From Paradesertivirga mongoliensis (GTDB lineage Bacteria > Bacteroidota > Bacteroidia > Sphingobacteriales > Sphingobacteriaceae), in assembly GCF_024436395.1 (NCBI RefSeq), contig NZ_JAFMZO010000003.1, positions 310,001-374,000 of the forward strand: DNA of 64,000 nt, written 5' to 3'. Made by a program: the position numbers and the translations under genes. Numbering within the stretch: the first letter of the stretch is position 1; every line of letters starts with the position of its first letter. The notes beneath the pieces were generated by a model. That model was not told the origin of the DNA. It did not search any database and saw only the letters and a list, made by a program, of their open reading frames with translations. This document shows positions 10,101 through 18,900 of this stretch, one piece after another.

Positions 10101-10255
10101 CCCGTCGGCTGATGAGTTGCCTTAATAGTAGCTCCAATTAGCGGTTCACCATCGTCATCTTTTACCGTCCCGGTTAAGCTGCCTGAAGTGACTTGTGCAT
10201 CCAATCTTGCAGCACTAATTAGCATCAAAAATGTAATAAGTAAATACCTCCTCAT
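7139..10255 (-). CDS. TonB-dependent outer-membrane receptor, Oar-like, with carboxypeptidase regulatory-like domain
   Basis: This is a large outer-membrane beta-barrel, 1038 residues. A signal peptide ends near LDAQ (about residue 21). A carboxypeptidase-regulatory-like Ig fold follows (about 24-110, GSLTGTVKDDDGEPLIGATI), then a plug domain (about 125-240, with SRRTGASTSVSREQIEELPTL-type sequence), then the barrel ending in a C-terminal aromatic/hydrophobic strand (FGVRYIFN). It lacks SusC hallmarks such as the VLKDASA…YGARGANG segment and has no SusD partner, so it fits the Oar/OmpA-like branch of TonB receptors. Its substrate is unknown. It is a single gene with a 270-bp upstream region. 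Confidence 0.9.
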   Translation of the reverse strand: MRRYLLITFLMLISAARLDAQVTSGSLTGTVKDDDGEPLIGATIKATHQPTGTAYGSTTNTEGRYTIPNMRVGGPYVVTISYLGFATETKNNISIQLGEPYLLNQVLRTGEVGLKEVVVVGTRDNIFNSRRTGASTSVSREQIEELPTLNRSLSDYWRLTPQSNGNSFGGQNSRFNNITIDGAVNNDVFAASSTAITPGSGSNTQPISLDAIQEIQVVLAPYDVSYGNFTGAGVNAVTRSGTNKFEGSAYFYTRSEKTVGKQPNGLKANEFTNGQYGFRLGGPVVKDKLFFFVNGELGRIESPSVLNAGDPGALLTVAQAQDIATSVQTKYGYDVGGFGVIPTKTQSDKVFGRLDWNINSKNQLMLRHNYIKAFDDAFTRTANNFRFGNNGGRNNNTQHISVLELRSSISKSLSNNLIIGYSTVRDARSTFGGLFPHVQINNINGSSSNQLNFGSERSSTSNQLDQDILELTDNFKVFLGNHTLTFGTHNEFFKFRNLFVNNRYGYWQFNSLEDFNNNKPLTAESTTPITSNPGEANFSAAQLGFYWQDEMLATPNLKLTIGFRVDIPVFNQTPERNPLAETAFGYKTNITPKSSPIPSPRFGFNYDVFGNKKLQLRGGTGLFTGRVPFVWLSNQFTNNGVLFATVNQRNPGPATFEPDPQKQSTVGGPVSTYELNLVGENFLLPQTFRSNFAADFKLPGGIVTTLEAIYNKTMNGISYSDINIKGRTGTLNPALSGGNDLRPTYGGKVSSTVTNAILLTNTSRGSSYTYTAQLQKAFNFGLNTSIAYTYGEARDINGGTSSTARSNWQFNQIVLDANNPQLDYSRWDLRHRIVGSLNYGVQYGKNKLFGTTFSMFYAGRSGEPVSYVYNGDLNGDGANQNDLIYVPRTASEIKLVPLSASGSNPALTTAQQWDELNSFIENDPYLRGRRGQYVERFGARMPWQHAFDVRLLQDLGGLVKGTTNRIQLSVDVFNVGNLINKEWGRGYSLGNNASTLINYSTSGGGGFTFRSPNGGTAYQVSQTSSRWEAQFGVRYIFN

Positions 10256-10486
10256 AAACTGCCTGTGATTTTATATTTCATAAAGGTAGAAATCGGTTTT
10301 TACATTATCTAATCCAAAACCTTCAATTAATAAAAACTTAACAACAAGCAAAAGGTTTTTTAATTAATATTCTAATAAACGTTCGTTTTTGTTAAAAACG
10401 AACATTGTTTTTTCCCATTTGTGAAAAAGTTTAGTTAACATGTCCTTAACAAGAGAATTTATACCTAAAAACCCCCCTACAATTCG

Positions 10487-10494
10487 TAGATTTG
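10487..10494 (+). promoter_or_regulatory. Putative -7 element for lpdA
   Basis: TAGATTTG matches TAnnTTTG and lies 31 nt before the lpdA ATG. No good -33 box is visible. Confidence 0.45.
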
Positions 10495-10525
10495 GCCCGG
10501 TCAAAAAAATTTAACTAGAATTCTC

Positions 10526-11914
10526 ATGAATTACGACTTAATCGTTATTGGAAGCGGCCCCGGAGGTTATGTAGCGGCCATCAGAGCTTCGCAACTCGGC
10601 TTAAAAACCGCTATTATTGAACGCGAATCGCTTGGCGGGATTTGCCTTAACTGGGGATGTATCCCAACAAAAGCTCTTCTAAAAAGCGCACAGGTTTTCG
10701 AATATATTAATCACGCAGCTGATTACGGAATAAAGGTACAAGGTGGCGAAGCTGATTTTGGCGCCGTAATTAAACGTAGTCGGGGTGTTGCAGATGGAAT
10801 GAGCAAGGGAATTCAGTTCCTGATGAAAAAAAATAAGATAGATGTCATTATGGGCACCGCTAAAATTAAAAAAGGCGGAAAAGTTGACGTTAAAGCGGCC
10901 GATGGCTCATCAAAAGAATATACTGCTAAACACACTATCCTGGCAACTGGCGCCCGTTCACGAGAATTACCAAATCTTAAACAAGACGGCAAAAAGGTAA
11001 TTGGTTACCGTCAGGCGATGAACCTGCCCGAACAACCGAAAAGCATGATCGTTGTCGGATCTGGAGCTATTGGAATCGAATTCGCCTACTTCTATAACGC
11101 ATTAGGAACAAAAGTTACTGTGGTTGAATTTATGGACCGCATTGTTCCGGTTGAAGACGAAGAAATTTCGAAACAATTGGAACGAAGCCTTAAAAAAGCA
11201 GGAATCAGCATTTTAACAAACGCCAATGTTGAGTCGGTAGACACATCAGGAAATGGATGCAAAGCGCAAGTTAAAACCGCCGGAGGAACTGAAACTTTAG
11301 AAGCTGATATCGTTCTTTCTGCAGTGGGAATCACTCCTAATATTGAGAACCTCGGTCTTGAAGAAACTGGTGTAAAAACCGACCGTGGCCGTGTAGTGGT
11401 TGATCCATTCTACAAAACAAATATAGAGGGCGTTTATGCTATCGGAGATATCGTTGGCGGACAAGCGCTAGCACACGTGGCTTCCGCCGAAGGAATTATT
11501 TGTGTAGAAAAAATTGCAGGGCACCATCCCGAACCATTAAATTACAACAATATTCCGGGATGTACTTATTGCTCGCCTGAAATTGCTTCGGTGGGTTATA
11601 CTGAAAAAGCAGCAAAAGAAGCTGGATATGAGATAAAAGTCGGCAAATTCCCTTTTTCCGCTTCTGGCAAAGCGAGTGCTGCAGGCACGAAAGATGGTTT
11701 TGTAAAAGTAATTTTTGACGCGAAATACGGAGAATTTTTGGGAGCTCATTTAATTGGAGCCAATGTTACCGAAATGATTGCCGAAGTGGTGGTAGCACGC
11801 AAGCTCGAAACTACCGGTATGGATATCGTAAAAACCGTACACCCTCACCCAACTATGAGCGAAGCGATCATGGAAGCTGCCGCCGATGCTTACGGTGAAG
11901 TGATACATTTGTAA
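10526..11914 (+). CDS. lpdA: Dihydrolipoyl dehydrogenase (E3)
   Basis: This is the flavoprotein E3 of 2-oxoacid dehydrogenase and glycine-cleavage complexes; it reoxidises dihydrolipoamide with NAD+. The 462-residue protein has the FAD GSGPGG motif (residues 9-14), the redox disulfide C40-LNWG-C45, the NAD-binding VVGSGAIGIEFA segment, the second FAD motif around YAIGDIVGG, and the C-terminal His-Glu pair (H441, E446 in HPHPTMSE). All catalytic residues are present. No E1 or E2 gene is adjacent, so it is a stand-alone shared E3. It is followed by a perfect terminator. Confidence 0.96.
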   Translation: MNYDLIVIGSGPGGYVAAIRASQLGLKTAIIERESLGGICLNWGCIPTKALLKSAQVFEYINHAADYGIKVQGGEADFGAVIKRSRGVADGMSKGIQFLMKKNKIDVIMGTAKIKKGGKVDVKAADGSSKEYTAKHTILATGARSRELPNLKQDGKKVIGYRQAMNLPEQPKSMIVVGSGAIGIEFAYFYNALGTKVTVVEFMDRIVPVEDEEISKQLERSLKKAGISILTNANVESVDTSGNGCKAQVKTAGGTETLEADIVLSAVGITPNIENLGLEETGVKTDRGRVVVDPFYKTNIEGVYAIGDIVGGQALAHVASAEGIICVEKIAGHHPEPLNYNNIPGCTYCSPEIASVGYTEKAAKEAGYEIKVGKFPFSASGKASAAGTKDGFVKVIFDAKYGEFLGAHLIGANVTEMIAEVVVARKLETTGMDIVKTVHPHPTMSEAIMEAAADAYGEVIHL

Positions 11915-11931
11915 GGTGAAAGCTTTTACTT

Positions 11932-11960
11932 AAAAACCTGCCAAATGGCAGGTTTTTTTT
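11932..11960 (+). terminator. Terminator of lpdA
   Basis: AAAAACCTGCC / GGCAGGTTTTT stem with AAAT loop, followed by a run of T. Confidence 0.88.
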
Positions 11961-12007
11961 ATTAAACTTGCCCGAAGCCATTACGCATCCAAACTAAAAC
12001 ATTCTTT

Positions 12008-12325
12008 ATGGCCTGGATATATCTCATTCTTGGTGGTTTATTTGAAATAGGTTTTACTACCTGTTTAAAACTATCAAATAACTTCAGCAAACTTAGCTGG
12101 AGTATCGGTTTTTTTATCTGTATTACATTGAGCTTTATTCTGCTTAATAAAGCCATTCAGACCCTTCCCATGGGTACCGCCTATGCAGTCTGGACGGGCA
12201 TCGGAGCTGCCGGCTCGGTGATAGTGGGCATTTTTATGTTCAAGGAGCCCTCAGATTTTTGGCGGCTATTCTTCCTGTTTTTGTTAATTGGCTCTATCCT
12301 TGGTTTAAAACTCGCTTCGAAATAA
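12008..12325 (+). CDS. SMR-family exporter, SugE/Gdx-like
   Basis: This is a four-helix small multidrug resistance protein of 105 residues that acts as a dimer in the inner membrane. The essential membrane Glu is E13 (GLFEIGFT). The segment LPMGTAYAVWTGIGAAGS is that of the SugE/Gdx subgroup, whose studied members export guanidinium, rather than of the EmrE polyaromatic-drug subgroup. I see no guanidine riboswitch in the 93 bp upstream. The stop codon directly abuts the ATG of the next gene, so the two are almost certainly co-transcribed. The substrate is inferred from the subgroup. Confidence 0.88.
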   Translation: MAWIYLILGGLFEIGFTTCLKLSNNFSKLSWSIGFFICITLSFILLNKAIQTLPMGTAYAVWTGIGAAGSVIVGIFMFKEPSDFWRLFFLFLLIGSILGLKLASK

Positions 12326-13162
12326 ATGAACCTGTATTCGATAGAGACTGGTTATTTTAAGCTGGATGGCGGTGCGATGTTTGGTGTTGTTCCGAAAAGT
12401 ATCTGGAGCAAAACGAATCCCGCTGACGAGAATAACCTATGCAGCCTGGCTATGCGTTCTTTGCTGATCGAAGATGGGAACCGGTTGGTTTTAGTGGATA
12501 CCGGCATTGGAAATAAACAAAGTGAAAAGTTTCTCAGCTATTATTATTTACATGGGGACGATTCTTTAGAGAAATCATTATCCAAACACGGCTTTTCAAA
12601 AGATGATATTACCGATGTATTTTTAACTCATTTGCATCTCGATCACTCAGGTGGAGCCGTAGAGCGAGTCGACCAAAAGCTGGTCCCTGCATTTAAAAAT
12701 GCCACCTATTGGAGCAATACGCAACACTGGGACTGGGCAATTTATCCGAATGACAGAGAAAAGGCGTCTTTTTTAAAAGAAAATATCCTTCCCCTTGAAG
12801 AAAGCGGGCAGTTAAAATTCATCGACCGGGATAATAACGAGTTAATCGGCTCCATCAAGACGAATTTCGCCTATGGACACACTGACGCAATGATGCTTCC
12901 GCAAGTTGTATATAAGGGGAGAACCATTTTATTTGCAGCCGATTTAATTCCCACTGCTGGGCATATCCCAATCCCATACGTTGCTGGTTATGATGTATAT
13001 CCATTAATGGCAATGGACGAGAAAAAGGTATTTTTGAAGGAAGCTTTACAAAACGATTATATCCTTTTTATGGAACATGACGCGGTTAATGAATGTTGTA
13101 CGCTGGTAGAGACAGAGAAGGGCATTCGGCTGGGAGAAACATTCAAGCTTAACGAAATATAA
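12326..13162 (+). CDS. Metallo-beta-lactamase-fold hydrolase
   Basis: This is a predicted cytosolic zinc hydrolase of 278 residues with no signal peptide. The zinc motif is complete: H102, H104, D106 and H107 in THLHLDHSGG. Further ligands are probably the His in YGHTDAMM, the Asp in FAADLIP and a late His (MEHD). The overall layout resembles the lactonase/AiiA-type and PNGM-like MBL proteins, but nothing visible fixes the substrate. The ATG follows the exporter's TAA with no intervening base, implying translational coupling and a shared role. The 255 bp after it hold the promoter of the sigma-factor gene. Confidence 0.82.
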   Translation: MNLYSIETGYFKLDGGAMFGVVPKSIWSKTNPADENNLCSLAMRSLLIEDGNRLVLVDTGIGNKQSEKFLSYYYLHGDDSLEKSLSKHGFSKDDITDVFLTHLHLDHSGGAVERVDQKLVPAFKNATYWSNTQHWDWAIYPNDREKASFLKENILPLEESGQLKFIDRDNNELIGSIKTNFAYGHTDAMMLPQVVYKGRTILFAADLIPTAGHIPIPYVAGYDVYPLMAMDEKKVFLKEALQNDYILFMEHDAVNECCTLVETEKGIRLGETFKLNEI

Positions 13163-13374
13163 AATTTCCCGAGATCAGGTCATAATAAAAACTTTCGTTA
13201 AAAGAAAACTGCAAGCTCCTATTTACCACTTTGTTGTACGATTTGTCATCTCAACCTCACAAAAACCGTGTTTCCGACTTATATGGAACGATTTTTGTTA
13301 ACAAACACTTTGATTTTAGAATAATTTTATTACAACTTTTCTACCTATTTCCCGTTAAAGTTTAACAATATTTA

Positions 13375-13382
13375 TAACTTTG
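13375..13382 (+). promoter_or_regulatory. Putative -7 element for rpoD
   Basis: TAACTTTG matches TAnnTTTG and lies 35 nt before the sigma-factor ATG, so the gene may be read by its own sigma factor. Confidence 0.5.
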
Positions 13383-13417
13383 CACACGCTTTTTAAGAAA
13401 GGGGTATCGTACTTTAA

Positions 13418-14278
13418 ATGAGACAACTCAAAATAACACAATCCATTACCAATCGTGAGTCGCAATCTCTCGACAAATACTTACACGAAATTGGTAAAGT
13501 AGACTTAATTACAGCTGAGGAAGAAGTAATTCTTGCTCAGAAAATTCGCGAAGGCGATCAGGCGGCACTTGAACGCCTAACAAAAACAAACTTACGTTTC
13601 GTAGTTTCTGTCGCTAAACAATATCAAAATCAAGGACTTACTTTAGGTGACCTTATAAATGAAGGAAATTTAGGTCTGATTAAAGCTGCAAAACGCTTTG
13701 ATGAAACCAAAGGATTTAAATTCATCTCATATGCTGTATGGTGGATACGTCAGTCAATCCTGCAAGCTATTGCCGAGCAGTCGCGTATTGTTCGTTTACC
13801 ATTGAATCAGGTAGGTTCATTAAGTAAAATAAGCAAGGCGTTTTCTAAGCTTGAGCAGGAATACGAGCGCGAGCCTTCTCCTGAGGAGTTAGCTGATACT
13901 CTTGAGACAACTGTTGACAAGATATCTGATACCTTGAGTAACTCGGGCCGGCATGTATCCATGGATGCGCCTTTTGTTCAGGGTGAAGAAAACACTTTGT
14001 TAGATGTATTGGAAAACGGCGAACAGAGCACGGACAGCAACCTGATCGATGAATCTTTGTCGGAAGAAATAAAACGTTCATTGCAAACGCTTACAGAGCG
14101 CGAGCGTGAAATTATTGTTCTTTTCTTTGGATTAGGAAGCAATCATCCTTTGTCTCTTGAAGAAATAGGTGAGAAATTTAACCTTACCCGCGAACGGGTA
14201 AGACAAATTAAAGACAAGGCGCTTCAACGTCTTCGCCATACCTCAAGAAGTAAGATTTTGAAATCTTATCTGGGATAA
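13418..14278 (+). CDS. rpoD: Primary (vegetative) sigma-70 factor, Bacteroidota type
   Basis: This is the main RNA polymerase sigma factor. The 286-residue protein begins directly at region 1.2 ([16 protein letters not shown]) and lacks region 1.1 and the non-conserved insert of enterobacterial RpoD, as known for Bacteroidota. Regions 2.1-2.4 are seen at about 75-130 ([33 protein letters not shown]), region 3 at about 140-205, and region 4.2 at about 245-275 ([21 protein letters not shown]). The aromatic-rich region 2.4 is intact. This factor would read the TAnnTTTG elements found in the window. A terminator follows. Confidence 0.95.
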   Translation: MRQLKITQSITNRESQSLDKYLHEIGKVDLITAEEEVILAQKIREGDQAALERLTKTNLRFVVSVAKQYQNQGLTLGDLINEGNLGLIKAAKRFDETKGFKFISYAVWWIRQSILQAIAEQSRIVRLPLNQVGSLSKISKAFSKLEQEYEREPSPEELADTLETTVDKISDTLSNSGRHVSMDAPFVQGEENTLLDVLENGEQSTDSNLIDESLSEEIKRSLQTLTEREREIIVLFFGLGSNHPLSLEEIGEKFNLTRERVRQIKDKALQRLRHTSRSKILKSYLG

Positions 14279-14298
14279 TCAAAAATTAAAATATATCC

Positions 14299-14328
14299 AA
14301 AAAGGCTTGCACAATGCAGGCCTTTTTT
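14299..14328 (+). terminator. Terminator of rpoD
   Basis: AAAAAGGC and TGC pair with GCA and GCCTTTTT around a short loop, followed by more T. Confidence 0.82.
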
Positions 14329-14374
14329 GTTCCCGTAAATTTCGCCATATTGCGATAATGATACATCGCAGTTG

Positions 14375-14668
14375 ATGGGAACCTACCTCACTTTCTATCG
14401 TTTACACCGTCTGAGTTTTATCGCTTCGAGCCTTCTTGCTCTGCTTGTCTATACCGAGACAGGTTATGCATCTTTAGCGATCCTGACCAAAGTGATTGTG
14501 CTGGCAGCGCTTATTTTTCTTTTTATTCCATCCATAAAGAAGAATTCTGCTTATTTCCAAAACCTCGGGTTTTCAGTCAGAAAAATCCTACTATGCGTGT
14601 CAATTATTGATTTCCTTGTATTAACCACTTTCATTATATCGATCAAGTTTGTAAAGAATTATGCTTGA
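14375..14668 (+). CDS. Small hydrophobic membrane protein of unknown function
   Basis: I do not recognise a family. The protein has 97 residues from the ATG at 14375; a TTG one codon earlier is possible but less likely. It shows two or three probable membrane segments: about 12-25, 30-48 and 65-88, with a short basic loop (IKKN) between. Its last 8 bases overlap the start of the ABC ATPase gene (shared ATGCTTGA), so the two are translationally coupled and probably work together. It is much smaller than an ordinary ABC permease. It could be a mini-permease, an anchor, or a regulator of the ATPase. Confidence 0.7.
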   Translation: MGTYLTFYRLHRLSFIASSLLALLVYTETGYASLAILTKVIVLAALIFLFIPSIKKNSAYFQNLGFSVRKILLCVSIIDFLVLTTFIISIKFVKNYA

Positions 14669-15308
14669 AATCGACAGTGTAACTAAAAGCTTCGGAACGA
14701 GGAACATCCTGTCGGGCTGCTATTTAAATTGCAGGAAAGGTGAAGTGGTAGGGTTGCTCGGCAGAAACGGCTCAGGAAAATCTACCTTATTGAAAATTAT
14801 ATTTGGCTCGGTTAAAGCCGACTTTATGCACCTAAGAATCGACGAAGAGATAGTTATCAGAGGCAATACGAGCAAAAAAATCGCCTACCTTCCGCAACAA
14901 AGCTTTCTTCCATCTTTCTTTAAAGTAAGACAGCTCCTCTCTGAAGTTTCGCCAAAACTACTCACTGCCCCTATTCTTTCGTATCTAAACAAGATCAATG
15001 CAAATACTGTAAATCACTTATCCGGAGGAGAGCTGAAGTTTCTTGAATGTTTGTGGATCTTAAGTCGCGCCGCTCCTTACATCTTACTTGACGAGCCTTT
15101 TTCGGGAATATCTCCCTTACAAATAGAGCTGATTCAGGAGGCAATTTTATTATCGTCTCAACAAAAAGGGATTATACTTACTGATCATCTTTACCACCCT
15201 CTTTTAAAGATCAGCGAACGAATCGTTATGCTTAATAACAATGCCATTTATTCAATCAATGATGAAGACGATTTAATCAGACATCATTATTTACCCGATG
15301 TTAGCTAA
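14661..15308 (+). CDS. ABC-transporter ATP-binding protein
   Basis: This is a 215-residue cytoplasmic ATPase subunit. It has Walker A (GRNGSGKST, about residues 35-43), a Q-loop (YLPQQSF), the signature LSGGELKF, Walker B (YILLDEPF) and an H-loop His (ILTDHLYH). All nucleotide-binding residues appear present. The region between Q-loop and signature is short. No large permease gene is adjacent; the only partner is the overlapping 97-residue membrane protein upstream. The transported substrate is unknown. Confidence 0.85.
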   Translation: MLEIDSVTKSFGTRNILSGCYLNCRKGEVVGLLGRNGSGKSTLLKIIFGSVKADFMHLRIDEEIVIRGNTSKKIAYLPQQSFLPSFFKVRQLLSEVSPKLLTAPILSYLNKINANTVNHLSGGELKFLECLWILSRAAPYILLDEPFSGISPLQIELIQEAILLSSQQKGIILTDHLYHPLLKISERIVMLNNNAIYSINDEDDLIRHHYLPDVS

Positions 15309-15361
15309 CAGATTTTCGCAGTCGGAGATTGTTCCGAGCGCAATCACGCAATTAGATAACA

Positions 15362-15847
15362 TTAATACTGAGGACGATTTAAAATAGCTTCCTTTACTAT
15401 TGCGTCTTTAAAGTCGAAGTCAGAATAAAAAATCTCTTCCTCCTGACTTGCTACAAAGTGGTGTTTATGCGGCATATGAAGAGCCTTATTTCTTATAACC
15501 TCTTCAACGGGTATCTCCGGATTCTCTAATTCTATTTTTGTGGGAATGGCAGACATCTCTTCCCGGTAAAGAGGCTCTTTGACCTGCTTTTCCACTCTTG
15601 GCTCTCTATAGGCCGGCTCGTAACGCGGCTCATTATATTTCTGAGGCTCATGCTGTTCAGCTACCGGTGGAGCAGGAACATATACCGGCTCTGGCTCAAC
15701 CCATTCGGGATAGCTATCCCGGGATTCTTCGGGATACGGTTGAGATGGATTACGATTACGTGCTTCCTCCTGCCCCTTCTGGAAATTGGTATAAAATTTA
15801 TAGGCCATATATGCAAGCCCTGCCAGAAATGGTAACATCTCTTCCAT
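15362..15847 (-). CDS. Uncharacterised protein with N-terminal membrane segment and Pro/Glu-rich body
   Basis: No family is recognised. From the ATG at 15847 the protein has 161 residues; an upstream TTG at 15865 gives a longer but less likely form. A hydrophobic stretch near the N terminus (LPFLAGLAYMAYKFY, about 4-18) could be a membrane anchor. It is followed by a disordered stretch rich in Pro, Glu, Tyr and Arg (about 30-105, with repeated YREP/YEPAYREP-like pieces). The C-terminal 40 residues look better ordered (FDFKDAIVKEAILNRPQY). It is divergent from smc. The low-complexity core makes homology-based inference weak. Confidence 0.68.
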   Translation of the reverse strand: MEEMLPFLAGLAYMAYKFYTNFQKGQEEARNRNPSQPYPEESRDSYPEWVEPEPVYVPAPPVAEQHEPQKYNEPRYEPAYREPRVEKQVKEPLYREEMSAIPTKIELENPEIPVEEVIRNKALHMPHKHHFVASQEEEIFYSDFDFKDAIVKEAILNRPQY

Positions 15848-15967
15848 ACAACCAAAGTACAACAAATTAAGATTTTAGCGGTAAAAAAATACATCAAACT
15901 TCTATAAAAATCCCTAAATTGCTATTTCGAATACTGATGAGTATAGCCCCTGGCGTATAAGAGAGAG

Positions 15968-18900
15968 ATGCAATTAAACCGGCTGGAAATAAAAGGCTTC
16001 AAAAGCTTTGGAGACAGAATAACAATCAATTTTAACGAAGGCGTTACAGCGATTGTGGGTCCGAACGGCTGCGGAAAATCGAATGTGGTCGATGCAATTC
16101 GCTGGGTTTTAGGAGAGCAAAGCACCCGCATGCTTCGATCGGAGAAGATGGAGAATATCATTTTCAACGGAACTAAAACGCGCAAACCCTCTCAGCTCGC
16201 CGAAGTTTCCTTAACCTTCGACAATACAAAAAACATCCTCCCTACAGATTATTCGCAGGTTACTATTACCCGAAAGCTTTATCGCAGCGGAGAAAGTGAA
16301 TACAGGCTAAACGACGTCCAGTGCCGGCTAAAAGACATTACAGATCTGTTTCTCGACACGGGTATCGGAGCCGACTCCTACTCTATTATCGAACTTAAAA
16401 TGATCGACGAGATTATTGCAAATAAAGAAGGGTCGCGAAGAGCGTTGTTCGAAGAAGCATCAGGCATTTCAAAGTATAAACTTAGAAAAAAGCAAACATT
16501 CAGTAAACTCAAAGAAACGGAAGCTGATCTAAGCCGCGTAGAAGACCTGCTTTTCGAGATAGAAAAAAATCTGAAAACCCTCGAGAACCAGGCAAAAAAA
16601 GCTGAGCGCTATTATAAGTTAAAGGAACAATATAAGGCTCTGAGCATTATGCTTGCCTCTTTTAAGATAATCGGATTCAGAGAATCGCTCGAGAAACTGG
16701 ACGAACAGGAGTTAAAGCACTCTGTTGAGAAAACAGAAATCACAACCCGGATAGATGTGCTGGAGGCAACCCTTCAGCAGCAGAAAACGGATGCTTTAAC
16801 AAAAGAGAAAAACCTCGCAACTCAGCAGAAAGCCACTAATGAGTTCACTCAGAAAATCCGGGCCTATGAAAGCGAGAAAAAGATCAAAAATGAGCAACTG
16901 CGCTTCCTTCAGGAAAAAGAAAAGCGGGTAAGTGAAGAGCTCGAGAAAGACAAGAATCAGCTTAACCACGTTCTTTACAACGTTAAACGCCTTAACGAGG
17001 AACAGTTTTTGGAGTCTGAACAATTAAACGGGATAAAAGTAAGCCTTGGCGAAAAGAAAGAAGAATTAGATGAGTTAAGGGTTCAGCAAGCTTCGTCTAA
17101 AGCTGGGGTTGACAATCTGGTTAAAGAAAATAATGAGCTTCAAAATCAACTGTATAATGCTGAAAAAGAATTAACGGTACTAAATATTCAGAAAGACGCA
17201 TTGCTGCAGGAGATTAACCGGAACGCTACAGATACAGAATCGAAAGAGGCCGAGCTTGATGAGTTCAATAAGGCCATCGCCGAGATAGAGGTAAAAGTTA
17301 ATGACAAGCAGATTCAGACGGACAAATTAATTCAGATTGAAGAAGACGTCCAGTTTCAGATATCTAACACCGAAGAGTCTATTAGTCAGCACAAAGAAAA
17401 GCTATCGAAGGAAAGCCGGAAGCTGGATGCAAAACAGAACGAGTATAATTTAATAAAATCGCTTGTCGATAACCTCGAAGGCTTTCCGGAGTCGATCCGG
17501 TTTTTAAAGAAGAGCACGGGCTGGGCGAAACAAGCTCCACTATTTTCGGATGTTTTGTTTTGTAAAGAAGAATATCGCATTGCGATAGAAAATTACCTGG
17601 AGCCCGTAATGAATCACTACGTGGTAGACACGCAGTTGGAAGCTATTCAAGCCATCAAATTATTAAGCGACTCGTCTAAAGGCAGGGCGAACTTCTTTAT
17701 ACTCGAGGCCATTGAGCAGAATCCTGAGCCGGAGGAACTTGTAATTGCCAGCAGCAATTATATCTCGGCTTTGAGCATTGTAGATGTTGACGAAAAATAT
17801 CACCGGCTTTGCCGCTGCCTGCTAAAAAACGTGTATCTCTCTATCACCGGCGATGAGGAAGAGCTGGTGAATATTTTGCCCGAAAGCAATATGGTGGTTT
17901 TAAGCGGTAGCGGAAAATTCAGCAAGAACAGAATCAGCATGTCGGGCGGGTCGGTTGGACTGTTTGAAGGAAAACGAATAGGGCGGGCAAAAAACCTCGA
18001 AAATTTAGCTAAAGAAATCCGCTCCATTGAAAGTTCGATTGGCTCTTTACGGACTTCAATAGAATTGGAGAGCCAAAAAGTGGTGAGCCTCAAAGCTTCC
18101 TTAAAAAAACAGGATATTCTTGCCTTGCAGCAGGAACTAAGCCGACTGAATAACGAGCTGATATCTTTGAAAACCCGTCAGGAGCAATATGCGGAGTTTA
18201 TTCAAAACAGTCAGAATCGGAAGAAAGATATTGAAACCAAGATCAAGTCGATTGAAGAAGAATTTTTGCGGGCTGAACCCAAATTAGCTGAATTCCGGTC
18301 GAAGAAATTAGAGGCAGGGAACTTGTTAATTGAAAAGCAGCAAGCCTACCACCAGCTTGCCGATTTGGTAACTGAAAAATCGACTGCCTTCAATCAGGAA
18401 AATATCCGCTTCCATCAGCAGCAAAATAAAGTATCAGGAATTGAAAAAGATCTTGAATACCGCGACAGCCAGCAAAGAAGCCTGGAATCAAAAATTGAAC
18501 TGAACACTACCGAACTGAATAAAACGAAAGCCGAAATTACCGACACCTTACAACATGTGGATCATTCTGACGAAGACCTGATCAGCATGTATGTTCAAAA
18601 GGAGGAATTTGAGAAGGGGCTCAGCGAGGGCGAACAGGATTATTATAAAGCCAAAAACCTCATCACCGAGACCGAAAATTCTATATCTGAATTAAGGAAG
18701 AACAAAGAGCAGGCTGAACTGATCGGCAATGAACTTAAAGATAAAAAAACCAGCTTAAAGCTCGAACTCAATGCTTTAAAAGAGCGATTATCCATTGAAT
18801 TTTCAATAGATATAAATGATTTACTTGATGCCGAGATCCCGGAAGAGGATAGCGAAGAATCATTACGGGTAAAAACAGAACGAATCAAACAGCAACTCGA

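Noticed and set aside
11915-12007. Guanidine riboswitch before the SugE/Gdx-like gene
   Set aside because: The 93-bp gap holds the lpdA terminator and no recognisable guanidine-I, -II or -III pattern.
15598-15897. Three overlapping frames opposite and beside the Pro/Glu-rich gene
   Set aside because: They lie on or over the low-complexity part of the minus-strand gene and have no family-like features.
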